DNA from: Streptomyces violaceus
GTDB lineage: Bacteria > Actinomycetota > Actinomycetes > Streptomycetales > Streptomycetaceae
Direction: 5' to 3'
Length of the DNA stretch: 5,517 nucleotides
NCBI GenBank assembly: GCA_000715635.1
Contig: KL569145.1
Coordinates: 20,283 to 25,799 of the forward strand
The position numbers and the translations under genes are program-made. The notes beneath the pieces were generated by a model, which was given only the letters and a program-made list of their open reading frames with translations, was not told the DNA's origin and made no database searches. This document shows positions 1 to 5,395 of this stretch, one piece after another (the stretch's first letter is position 1; each line of letters begins with the position of its first letter).

Positions 1-86
1 GTGACCGCGGGGTGACGGGGGCGCGCGCAGCCGACGCTACGCCGACGGGTGAGGCGGAAGCAGGGCTTCCCCTTCTTCCCGCCGGT

Positions 87-113
87 CACTCGCGGCACTC
101 GTGCCACTCATGC
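87..113. repeat. Three imperfect 9-bp tandem units
   Basis: Three consecutive 9-bp units begin with CACTC: CACTCGCGG, CACTCGTGC and CACTCATGC. A weaker fourth copy (CCCTCGCCT) follows at 114-122. Within it, GGCAC and GTGCC (95-106) form a 5-bp inverted repeat. The function is unknown. It could be a binding-site array for a gene starting to the left, or simple-sequence drift in GC-rich DNA. Confidence 0.4.
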
Positions 114-172
114 CCCTCGCCTCACGAACGTACGTCATGGCACCGACGTGCCCCGATTCCCCCGTCCGGATC

Positions 173-193
173 ACGGGCCACACAGGAGGCCGT
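173..193 (-). terminator. Possible weak hairpin terminator of the ATL gene
   Basis: About 17 nt downstream of the minus-strand stop codon, a hairpin can form with ACGGCC on one side, an 8-nt loop, and GGCC, a one-base bulge and GT on the other. There is no T-run. T-less hairpins do terminate some Streptomyces transcripts, but six pairs with a bulge is weak evidence. A second 5-bp hairpin (CCCGT/ACGGG, 161-177) overlaps its far end. Confidence 0.2.
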
Positions 194-209
194 CCGATGG
201 CGGAAGCTG

Positions 210-632
210 TCAGGTGTGACCCTCCGCGCGTTCGCCGCCGTCCCACCGCGCCCGTCGCATGTCGATCCGCGGCAGGTGGCCCTCGGCGGCCCGGCTCGCC
301 TCCTTCAGGGGCGTGCCCTCCGCGCGGTAGTGGCCGAGCGCCCGCTGCTGGTGCCCCGGGAGCAGGACGCCGTCCGCGCGGACGACCCGCCACCACGGAA
401 CGGCTCCCCCGTAGAGAGCCATCACACGGCCGACCTGCCGCGGACCGCCCTCCTCCAGCCACTCGGCGACGTCCCCGTATGTCATGACACGGCCCGGCGG
501 GATCAGTTCGGCGACGTCGAGGACCCGCTCGGCGTACGCGGGCAGGGCTTCCCCGGGTTCCTCAGGGGCGCCGTCGTCCCCCGTGCGGGTGTCCCGCGCG
601 CCGGCGTCCCGCGGAAGGCTCTCCTCGCTCAT
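210..632 (-). CDS. Alkyltransferase-like (ATL) protein, MGMT family DNA-binding protein
   Basis: This 140-residue protein has a roughly 30-residue acidic, flexible N-terminus followed by the DNA-binding domain of O6-alkylguanine-DNA alkyltransferases. The family signature PPGRVMTYGDVA is at 45-56, with Tyr52 at the position of the base-flipping tyrosine. PRQVGRVMA (64-72) contains the probable arginine finger Arg65. In true alkyltransferases the active site is PCHRV; here it reads P79-W80-W81-R82-V83-V84, so tryptophan replaces the acceptor cysteine. By family knowledge such ATL proteins cannot remove the alkyl group; they bind O6-alkylguanine tightly and flag it for nucleotide excision repair. 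The second tryptophan, in place of the usual histidine, resembles what I recall of actinobacterial members. The ATG at 632 is chosen; an in-frame ATG at 641 would add three residues and cannot be excluded. Longer in-frame extensions run into the divergent membrane-protein gene and have no family support. The gene is transcribed divergently from the 911-residue protein. Confidence 0.9.
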   Translation of the reverse strand: MSEESLPRDAGARDTRTGDDGAPEEPGEALPAYAERVLDVAELIPPGRVMTYGDVAEWLEEGGPRQVGRVMALYGGAVPWWRVVRADGVLLPGHQQRALGHYRAEGTPLKEASRAAEGHLPRIDMRRARWDGGERAEGHT

Positions 633-665
633 CCGCCCCATCCTGCCCCACCCCACCGACAACGG

Positions 666-691
666 GACGCGCGTGCCCACGAGCGTTTCCC
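666..691 (-). promoter_or_regulatory. Possible ECF-sigma-type promoter for the ATL gene
   Basis: Read on the minus strand, GGGAAAC (691-685) is followed after 15 nt by CGTC (669-666). This resembles the AAC-type -35 and CGTC-type -10 elements of ECF sigma factors. It would place a start site about 26-28 nt before the ATG at 632. The match is short and the spacer is one base below the usual 16-17, so this is a guess. I found no clear TTGACA/TATAAT-type promoter for this gene. Confidence 0.25.
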
Positions 692-711
692 TCGCCCGGC
701 GGGACCGCGTC

Positions 712-728
712 GGGCAGACTGTCCGCCC
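712..728. promoter_or_regulatory. Imperfect 17-bp palindrome in the divergent promoter region
   Basis: GGGCAGAC and GTCCGCCC flank a central T; the arms pair at 7 of 8 positions. It lies between the two divergent genes, 80 bp from the ATG at 632 and 67 bp from the GTG at 795, where an operator could control both. The regulator is not identified, and GC-rich DNA produces such palindromes by chance fairly often. Confidence 0.35.
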
Positions 729-783
729 CCGCATGTGCACCCTGATGCCCCCGCGTATCGGTGCGGCATGCCACCATCGTGCG

Positions 784-791
784 GGCGGTGA
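784..791 (+). promoter_or_regulatory. Ribosome binding site supporting the GTG start at 795
   Basis: GGCGGTGA matches the anti-Shine-Dalgarno complement GGAGGTGA at 7 of 8 positions, and its GGCGG core ends 6 nt before the GTG. The alternative ATG at 819 is preceded only by the purine-rich AAGAAGAG, 3 nt away and without a GGAGG-like core. The GTG is therefore preferred. Confidence 0.55.
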
Positions 792-794
792 CCG

Positions 795-3530
795 GTGATA
801 CGAGACCAAGAAGAGACGATGAAGCAGCAGGGTGCGCATTCCGAGGACCCGGGGGGCACCTCTGACGCTTCGTCGCGCCCGGGCATTCCGGACGACCGCC
901 CGAAGACGGCCGGCGAGGAGCCCGACATCGCGCACATCGACGAGGTGGAGGGCGACGAACCGCTGCTCCCCGCGCGCGTGCACCGCCCGTCCGATCTGAT
1001 GCGTCTCCTGGTGGGCGTGCTCGCCGTCGCGGTGCTGATCGGGATCGCCGCGTTCGCGCACGGCACCACCTCGGGCCTCGAACAGGACATCAACAAGGGC
1101 ACCGGGCAGGCACCCGACCTGCTCATCAAGATCGCGGGACTGGCCTCCAGCATCGCGATCCTGCTGGTGCCGGTCGCCTTCGCCATCGAGCGGCTGATCA
1201 AACGGGACGGCCTCAGAATCGCCGACGGCGTGCTCGCCGCGGTCCTCGCGCACGGTGTGACACTCGCCACCGACCTGTGGGTCGCCCGGGCCGCCCCCGA
1301 CTCGATCCAGGAGGCGCTCACCCAGCCCTCCCCCGGGGACATCCACGCGCTGACCGATCCCGTGCACGGCTATCTGGCGCCGGTCATCGCCTATATGACA
1401 GCCGTCGGCATGTCACGCAGACCCAGGTGGCGCACGGTGCTGTGGGTCGTGCTGCTGCTCGACGCCTTCTCGATGCTCGTCACCGGGTACACGACCCCGT
1501 TCTCGATCATCCTGACCGTGCTGATCGGCTGGACCGTGGCCTACGGCACGCTGTACGCGGTCGGCTCGCCCAATGTTCGGCCCACCGGACAGACCCTGAT
1601 GGCCGGTCTGCGGACGGTCGGCTTCCGCCCGGTCAGCGCGTCACGCGAGGACACCTCGGACAACCCGGACACCGGCGACCGGGGCCGGCGCTACTTCGTC
1701 ACGCTCGAGGACGGCCCACCGCTGGACGTCACTGTGGTCGACCGGGAGCAGCAGGCCCAGGGCTTCTTCTACCGTGCGTGGCGCAATCTGACCCTGCGCG
1801 GCTTCGCCACCCGCAGCAGCCTCCAGTCGCTGCGCCAGGCCCTGGAGCAGGAGGCGCTGCTGGCGTACGCGGCCATCGCGGCCGGTGCCAACGCGCCCAA
1901 GCTGATCGCCACCTCCGAACTCGGCCCCGACGCGGTCATGCTCGTCTACGAGCACAGCGGCGCACACACCCTCGACTCGCTGCCTGACGAGGAGATCACC
2001 GACAATCTGCTGCGCGACACCTGGCACCAGGTGAAGGCCCTGCAGTCCCGGCGTATCGCGCACCGCAGGCTGGTGGGTGACGCGATTCTGGTGGATCGTT
2101 CCGGCAAGGTGATCCTCACCGACCTGCGCGTCGGCGAGATCGCGGCCGGCGACCTGTTGCTGCGCATGGACATCTCCCAGCTGCTGGTGACCCTTGGCCT
2201 CCGGGTGGGCGGCGAGCGGGCGGTGGCCTCGGCGGTGGGCGTGCTCGGCCCGGACGCGGTGGCGGACTGTCTGCCGATGCTCCAGCCCATCGCGCTCAGC
2301 CGCTCCACGCGCGCGACGCTGCGCAAACTGGCCAGGGAGCGGGCACAGCGCGAGCGCGAGGCGGTTCTGGAGGCGTCCCGGCTGGCCAAGCAGGCACGCC
2401 TGGAGGAGTCCTCGTCGGACGAGGCCGTGCCGGCCCCGGAGAAGACCGGCAAGAAGGCCGTACGGGCGGAGCAGCGGGCCGAGAAGCGAGCCATCGACGA
2501 GGCCGTGGAGGAGGCGCGCGAGGAGGACCTGCTCACGCAGATCCGCCACGAGGTGCTGCTGATCAGGCCGCAGGCACCGGTCGAACCGGCCCGGCTGGAG
2601 CGGGTACGGCCGCGCACACTGATCAGTTTCATGGCCGGCGCGATCGGCGCGTACTTCCTGCTGACGCAGCTCACGCACATCGAGTTCGGGCCGCTCATCG
2701 CGAACGCCGAGTGGGGCTGGGTCGCCGCTGCGGTGCTGTTCTCGATGTGCAGTTACCTCGCGGCGGCGATGGCCCTGCTGGGGTTCGTGCCCGAGCGGGT
2801 GCCGTTCCTGCGGACCGTGGCGGCACAGGTGGCCGGATCGTTCGTGAAGATCGTCGCCCCGGCGGCGGTCGGCGGTGTCGCCCTGAACACGCGCTTCCTG
2901 CAGCGCGCGGGAGTGCGGCCGGGGCTCGCGGTGGCGAGCGTGGGCGCGTCGCAGTTGTTCGGGCTCGGCTGCCACATCCTGATGCTGCTGGCCTTCGGCT
3001 ATCTGACCGGAACGGAGAAGACGCCGTCGCTGTCGCCCTCCCGGACGGTCATCGCCGGTCTGCTGACGGTGGCGGTGCTCGTGCTCGTGGTGACCTCGGT
3101 GCCGTTCCTGCGGAAGTTCGTCGTCACGCGCGTGCGGTCGCTGTTCGCGGGTGTCGTGCCGCGCATGCTGGACGTGTTGCAGCGGCCGCAGAAGCTGGTC
3201 ACCGGCATCGGCGGCATGCTGCTGCTGACCGCCTGCTTCGTGATGTGCCTGGACGCGTCGATCCGCGCGTTCGGCGACGAGTCCACCTCGATCAGCCTCG
3301 CCAGCGTCGCCGTCGTCTTCCTCGCGGGCAACGCACTGGGGTCCGCGGCTCCGACACCGGGCGGTGTGGGCGCGGTCGAGGCCACCCTGACGGTCGGTCT
3401 GATCGCCGTCGGCCTCCCGAAGGAGGTCGCGGCACCGGCCGTCCTGCTGTTCCGCCTGCTGACGCTGTGGCTGCCCGTGCTGCCGGGCTGGCTGGCCTTC
3501 AACCACCTCACCCGCAAGCAAGCCCTCTGA
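795..3530 (+). CDS. Polytopic membrane protein: N-terminal TM region, kinase-like domain, C-terminal lysylphosphatidylglycerol-synthase TM domain
   Basis: This protein of 911 residues has a hydrophilic N-terminus (1-65) and about six membrane helices (roughly 70-90, 108-131, 141-163, 192-206, 213-231, 234-257). A soluble kinase-like domain (about 300-500) follows: Glu353 fits the helix-C glutamate, MLVYE (382-386) the hinge, AHRRLVGDAILVD (422-434) the catalytic loop and TDLR (442-445) the DFG region. HRD has become HRR, the loop Asn is Ala430, DFG is DLR, and the beta-3 Lys is apparently Thr313, so it is probably a pseudokinase. A charged, Lys/Arg/Glu/Ala-rich helical linker spans about 503-590. 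The last 300 residues are a lysylphosphatidylglycerol-synthase TM domain (PF03706 type, about eight helices) with GGVALNTRFLQRAGV (693-707) and APTPGGVGAVEATL (852-865). The MprF C-terminal aminoacyl-transfer domain is absent, so lysyl-lipid synthesis is not expected; lipid flipping or another envelope role is inference. The even number of N-terminal helices puts the kinase-like domain in the cytoplasm. GTG start chosen on its ribosome binding site; ATG 819 would remove 8 residues. Confidence 0.9.
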   Translation: MIRDQEETMKQQGAHSEDPGGTSDASSRPGIPDDRPKTAGEEPDIAHIDEVEGDEPLLPARVHRPSDLMRLLVGVLAVAVLIGIAAFAHGTTSGLEQDINKGTGQAPDLLIKIAGLASSIAILLVPVAFAIERLIKRDGLRIADGVLAAVLAHGVTLATDLWVARAAPDSIQEALTQPSPGDIHALTDPVHGYLAPVIAYMTAVGMSRRPRWRTVLWVVLLLDAFSMLVTGYTTPFSIILTVLIGWTVAYGTLYAVGSPNVRPTGQTLMAGLRTVGFRPVSASREDTSDNPDTGDRGRRYFVTLEDGPPLDVTVVDREQQAQGFFYRAWRNLTLRGFATRSSLQSLRQALEQEALLAYAAIAAGANAPKLIATSELGPDAVMLVYEHSGAHTLDSLPDEEITDNLLRDTWHQVKALQSRRIAHRRLVGDAILVDRSGKVILTDLRVGEIAAGDLLLRMDISQLLVTLGLRVGGERAVASAVGVLGPDAVADCLPMLQPIALSRSTRATLRKLARERAQREREAVLEASRLAKQARLEESSSDEAVPAPEKTGKKAVRAEQRAEKRAIDEAVEEAREEDLLTQIRHEVLLIRPQAPVEPARLERVRPRTLISFMAGAIGAYFLLTQLTHIEFGPLIANAEWGWVAAAVLFSMCSYLAAAMALLGFVPERVPFLRTVAAQVAGSFVKIVAPAAVGGVALNTRFLQRAGVRPGLAVASVGASQLFGLGCHILMLLAFGYLTGTEKTPSLSPSRTVIAGLLTVAVLVLVVTSVPFLRKFVVTRVRSLFAGVVPRMLDVLQRPQKLVTGIGGMLLLTACFVMCLDASIRAFGDESTSISLASVAVVFLAGNALGSAAPTPGGVGAVEATLTVGLIAVGLPKEVAAPAVLLFRLLTLWLPVLPGWLAFNHLTRKQAL

Positions 3531-3569
3531 CGCCGGCGACCTGGCGGGGAGACCCTTCGGCGACACGGG

Positions 3570-3605
3570 CCCGGCAGCCCTGAGAAAACCCGCCCGGAAG
3601 CCCTG
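3570..3605. repeat. Direct 13-bp imperfect repeat downstream of the membrane-protein gene
   Basis: CCCGGCAGCCCTG (3570-3582) recurs as CCCGGAAGCCCTG (3593-3605), 12 of 13 identical, with starts 23 bp apart. It lies in the intergenic space before the candidate terminator. No function is evident. Confidence 0.4.
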
Positions 3606-3634
3606 GCAGAGCCAGCCCGGCGAACAGGCTTTTT
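3599..3634 (+). terminator. Candidate terminator after the membrane-protein gene
   Basis: AGCCCTG (3599-3605) can pair with CAGGCT (3625-3630) with one bulged C, and a nested 5-bp hairpin CTGGC-AGA-GCCAG sits at 3603-3615. The CAGGC arm is followed directly by TTTTT (3630-3634), the only T-run in this gap. The two stems partly exclude each other and are short, so this is a modest call. It starts about 70 nt past the stop codon and would separate this transcript from the peptidase gene. Confidence 0.35.
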
Positions 3635-3664
3635 GGCAACACCAGCCCCTCTTACCTCGTACGA

Positions 3665-3681
3665 CACGCGTCCCGCGCGTG
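3665..3681. repeat. Inverted repeat in the leader of the first peptidase gene
   Basis: CACGCG and CGCGTG are perfect 6-bp arms around a TCCCG spacer, 29 bp before the ATG at 3710. It may be an operator or a small 5'-leader hairpin. It is GC-only in its core and could be fortuitous. I saw no convincing -10/-35 pair nearby; TTGGCA at 3633-3638 overlaps the T-run but lacks a good partner. Confidence 0.3.
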
Positions 3682-3709
3682 CGCCCCCCTGCCGCCGCAG
3701 GATGGAACC

Positions 3710-5257
3710 ATGCCAACCCTCCTCCGGCTGCGCGCCGCCGCCCTGACCGCCACCGCCGTGCTGCTGACCACCGTGCTGGCGGGCTGCGGCGACGACGACG
3801 CCAAGGACGAGGACCTCACGCGGCAGGAACTGAGCTGGAAGGCCTGCCCGGCGCCGGACGAGGCCCAGGGCGAAGGCGCCCCGCCCTCTCCCCTGCCGGA
3901 CGGCGGCGAGTGGCAGTGCGCCACCATGAAGGCCCCTCTCGACTGGGACGACCCCAAGGGCGACACGATCGGCCTCGAGCTGATCCGGGTCAGGACCACC
4001 GGCGACGCGAGCGAACGCATCGGCTCGCTCATCTTCAACTTCGGCGGACCCGGCGGCTCGGGCGTCACCGCGCTGCCCGGCTTCGCGGAGGACTACGAGA
4101 CCCTGCGCACCCGCTACGACCTGGTCAGTTTCGACCCACGCGGAGTGGGCCGCAGCGATCCCGTGATCTGTGAGAACGACCAGGAGCTCGACGCGTACTT
4201 CCAGCAGGACGCCACGCCCGACGACTCCGCCGAACGCACCGCGCTCCTGGACAGCACCACGGAGTTCAACGACGCCTGCGAGCAGAACTCCGAGAAGGTC
4301 CTGCCGCACGTGCGCACCACCGACGCGGCCCGCGACCTGGACCTGATGCGCCAGGTCCTCGGCGACGACAAGCTGCACTACTTCGGCATCTCCTACGGCA
4401 CCGAACTCGGCGGCGTCTACGCGCACCTGTTCCCCAAGCGGGTCGGTCGCGCCGTGTTCGACGCCGTCGTCGATCCCACGCAGAACTCCGAGCAGGGCTC
4501 GCTCGGACAGGCCAAGGGCTTCCAGCTCGCGCTCGACAACTTCGCCGAGGACTGCGTGTCGAAGACCGAGGAGTGCCCCATCGGCGACAGCGCGCAGGAT
4601 GTGAAGGACCGCATCACCACGCTGCTGAAGGACCTCGACCGCAAGCCGATCCCGGGCGTCTTCCCCCGGGAGCTGACCCAGACCGCGGCGACCAACGGCA
4701 TCGTGCAGGCGCTGTACTCGCAGGACTTCTGGGAGTACCTCACGGACGGCCTCGACCAGGCGTACGACGGCGACGGCAGCATCCTGATGCTGCTGTCCGA
4801 CTCGAGTAACGGGCGCAGTGAGAACGGCGAGTACGACAACTCGGCCGCTGCCCACACCGCCATCAGCTGCTCCGACTCCAAGCCGCGCTACGACACCGCC
4901 TATGTGGAGCGGAAGCTGCCCGAGTTCCGGGCCGCGTCCGCGCTGTTCGGCGACTATCTGGCGTGGGGCATGATCGGCTGCACCGACTGGGCCGTGGCGG
5001 GCGCCGCCGACCACCCGGACGTGAGCGCGCCGGGCTCGGCGCCGATCCTGGTCGTCGGCAACACCGGCGACCCGGCCACCCCCTACGAGGGCGCCCGGAA
5101 GATGGCGGACGCGCTGGGCAAGGGTGTCGGTGTCGAGCTGACGTACCGGGGACAGGGGCACGGCGCCTACAACAGCAAGAACAAGTGTGTGCAGGGCGCG
5201 GTGAACGGCTATCTGCTGGACGGAAAGGTGCCGCAGGCAGGAACCGTCTGCACCTGA
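3710..5257 (+). CDS. Secreted lipoprotein alpha/beta-hydrolase, tripeptidyl aminopeptidase (TAP/SlpD-E/Hip1-like, peptidase family S33)
   Basis: This 515-residue protein is exported and lipid-anchored: a short basic N-terminus, a hydrophobic stretch (9-24) and the lipobox L23-A24-G25-C26, then an acidic spacer (GDDDAKDED). The alpha/beta-hydrolase fold is clear. The oxyanion-hole loop FGGPGGSG is at 111-118, FDPRGVGRSDP at 141-151, the nucleophile elbow GISYGT at 226-231 (Ser228), NTGDPATP at 451-458 (Asp454) and GQGHGAY at 481-487 (His484), so the catalytic triad is complete. The last third (about 380-515) matches the TAP-like C-terminal domain (PF08386). Ten cysteines follow the lipobox (46, 70, 154, 190, 282, 289, 387, 424, 493, 514), which fits up to five disulfides outside the cell. 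Relatives include the S. lividans mycelium-associated proteinases SlpD/SlpE and mycobacterial Hip1/CaeA, which remove short peptides from protein N-termini or process cell-envelope proteins; the substrate here is unknown. The start is set by the signal peptide; the RBS AGGATGGA (3699-3706) is mediocre and close. A second gene of the same kind follows. Confidence 0.92.
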   Translation: MPTLLRLRAAALTATAVLLTTVLAGCGDDDAKDEDLTRQELSWKACPAPDEAQGEGAPPSPLPDGGEWQCATMKAPLDWDDPKGDTIGLELIRVRTTGDASERIGSLIFNFGGPGGSGVTALPGFAEDYETLRTRYDLVSFDPRGVGRSDPVICENDQELDAYFQQDATPDDSAERTALLDSTTEFNDACEQNSEKVLPHVRTTDAARDLDLMRQVLGDDKLHYFGISYGTELGGVYAHLFPKRVGRAVFDAVVDPTQNSEQGSLGQAKGFQLALDNFAEDCVSKTEECPIGDSAQDVKDRITTLLKDLDRKPIPGVFPRELTQTAATNGIVQALYSQDFWEYLTDGLDQAYDGDGSILMLLSDSSNGRSENGEYDNSAAAHTAISCSDSKPRYDTAYVERKLPEFRAASALFGDYLAWGMIGCTDWAVAGAADHPDVSAPGSAPILVVGNTGDPATPYEGARKMADALGKGVGVELTYRGQGHGAYNSKNKCVQGAVNGYLLDGKVPQAGTVCT

Positions 5258-5275
5258 GAACAGCCACGCCCCTCA

Positions 5276-5303
5276 TTGAAGTCGCTGGTCAGAAGGTTAT
5301 CCA
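5276..5303 (+). promoter_or_regulatory. Possible promoter for the second peptidase gene
   Basis: TTGAAG (5276-5281) and TATCCA (5298-5303) are spaced 16 bp apart and partly resemble -35/-10 hexamers of the main vegetative sigma factor. Transcription would start near 5310, leaving a leader of about 85 nt that contains the 5349-5374 hairpin. An alternative -10 is TACCAT at 5334-5339, which has no recognisable -35. Both are weak. Confidence 0.25.
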
Positions 5304-5305
5304 CA
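5297..5305 (+). promoter_or_regulatory. Perfect DnaA-box match TTATCCACA
   Basis: The 9-mer TTATCCACA equals the high-affinity E. coli DnaA box and fits the Streptomyces consensus, which prefers TTGTCCACA. It is a single copy in the gap between the two peptidase genes and overlaps the possible -10 element at 5298-5303. There is no cluster of boxes or AT-rich unwinding region, so this is not an origin. Binding is inference from the motif alone. Confidence 0.5.
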
Positions 5306-5307
5306 GC

Positions 5308-5325
5308 CCGGCACGGCCGGCACGG
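5308..5325. repeat. Perfect 9-bp tandem duplication
   Basis: CCGGCACGG occurs twice back to back, three bases after the DnaA-box match. It may be replication slippage or a doubled protein-binding site. No function can be assigned. Confidence 0.45.
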
Positions 5326-5348
5326 GATCTGCCTACCATGGCCTGACC

Positions 5349-5374
5349 GCCATCCGCAGCACGGTGCGGACGGC
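5349..5374 (+). other. Strong hairpin in the leader of the second peptidase gene
   Basis: GCCATCCGCA (5349-5358) pairs with TGCGGACGGC (5365-5374) at 9 of 10 positions around a 6-nt loop GCACGG. It ends 4 nt before the purine-rich ribosome binding site and 21 nt before the ATG. No T-run follows, so a classic terminator is unlikely. It could be a T-less terminator of the first peptidase transcript, a translation- or stability-controlling leader hairpin, or a DNA operator. Confidence 0.5.
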
Positions 5375-5378
5375 CTGC

Positions 5379-5387
5379 GAGGGGGGA
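5379..5387 (+). promoter_or_regulatory. Ribosome binding site of the second peptidase gene
   Basis: GAGGGGGGA is a strong purine-rich Shine-Dalgarno sequence ending 8 nt before the ATG at 5396. It supports this start, which is confirmed by the lipoprotein signal peptide that follows directly. Confidence 0.65.
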
Positions 5388-5395
5388 CTGGGCGC

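Larger units (their letters stand above)
1..209. other. Intergenic stretch with no supported gene
   Basis: I see no convincing gene here. On the minus strand, reading from the ATG at 138 (with an internal ATG at 111) gives only a 33-residue peptide that stops at 37. A minus-strand frame with GTG codons at 107, 98 and 89 stays open to the left edge, but its product is rich in Arg and Cys and does not look like a protein N-terminus. A gene reading leftward may start just outside the window. The stretch contains a short 9-bp repeat (87-113) and weak hairpins near 161-193, described separately. Confidence 0.6.

Noticed and set aside
384..401. Active O6-methylguanine methyltransferase
   Set aside because: The acceptor cysteine is replaced by tryptophan (Trp80), so alkyl transfer is not possible by the known mechanism.
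12..791. 259-residue plus-strand open frame opposite the ATL gene
   Set aside because: Pro/Arg/His-rich product without domains. It overlaps the strongly supported ATL gene and the divergent regulatory region.
210..1367. Long version of the ATL gene reaching into the divergent membrane-protein gene
   Set aside because: Family members match only the last ~110 residues. The upstream part is antisense to the membrane-protein gene and has shadow-like composition. The starts at 632 or 641 fit better.
795..3530. Reading the membrane protein as a full MprF-type lysyl-phosphatidylglycerol synthase
   Set aside because: The C-terminal aminoacyl-transferase domain is absent: the protein ends with the last membrane helices and a short tail. 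Only the TM (flippase-like) domain is present.
1641..3716. 691-residue open frame on the minus strand opposite the membrane-protein gene
   Set aside because: Composition is dominated by Arg, Gln, His and Gly with no recognisable domain. It mirrors the codon bias of the real plus-strand gene, a usual shadow in high-GC DNA.
2999..5161. 720-residue open frame on the minus strand opposite the membrane protein and first peptidase
   Set aside because: It spans two well-supported plus-strand genes and an intergenic gap and has no family motifs, so it is an antisense shadow.
5297..5325. Replication origin at the DnaA box
   Set aside because: There is only one box, no AT-rich unwinding element, and no dnaA, dnaN or parAB genes nearby.
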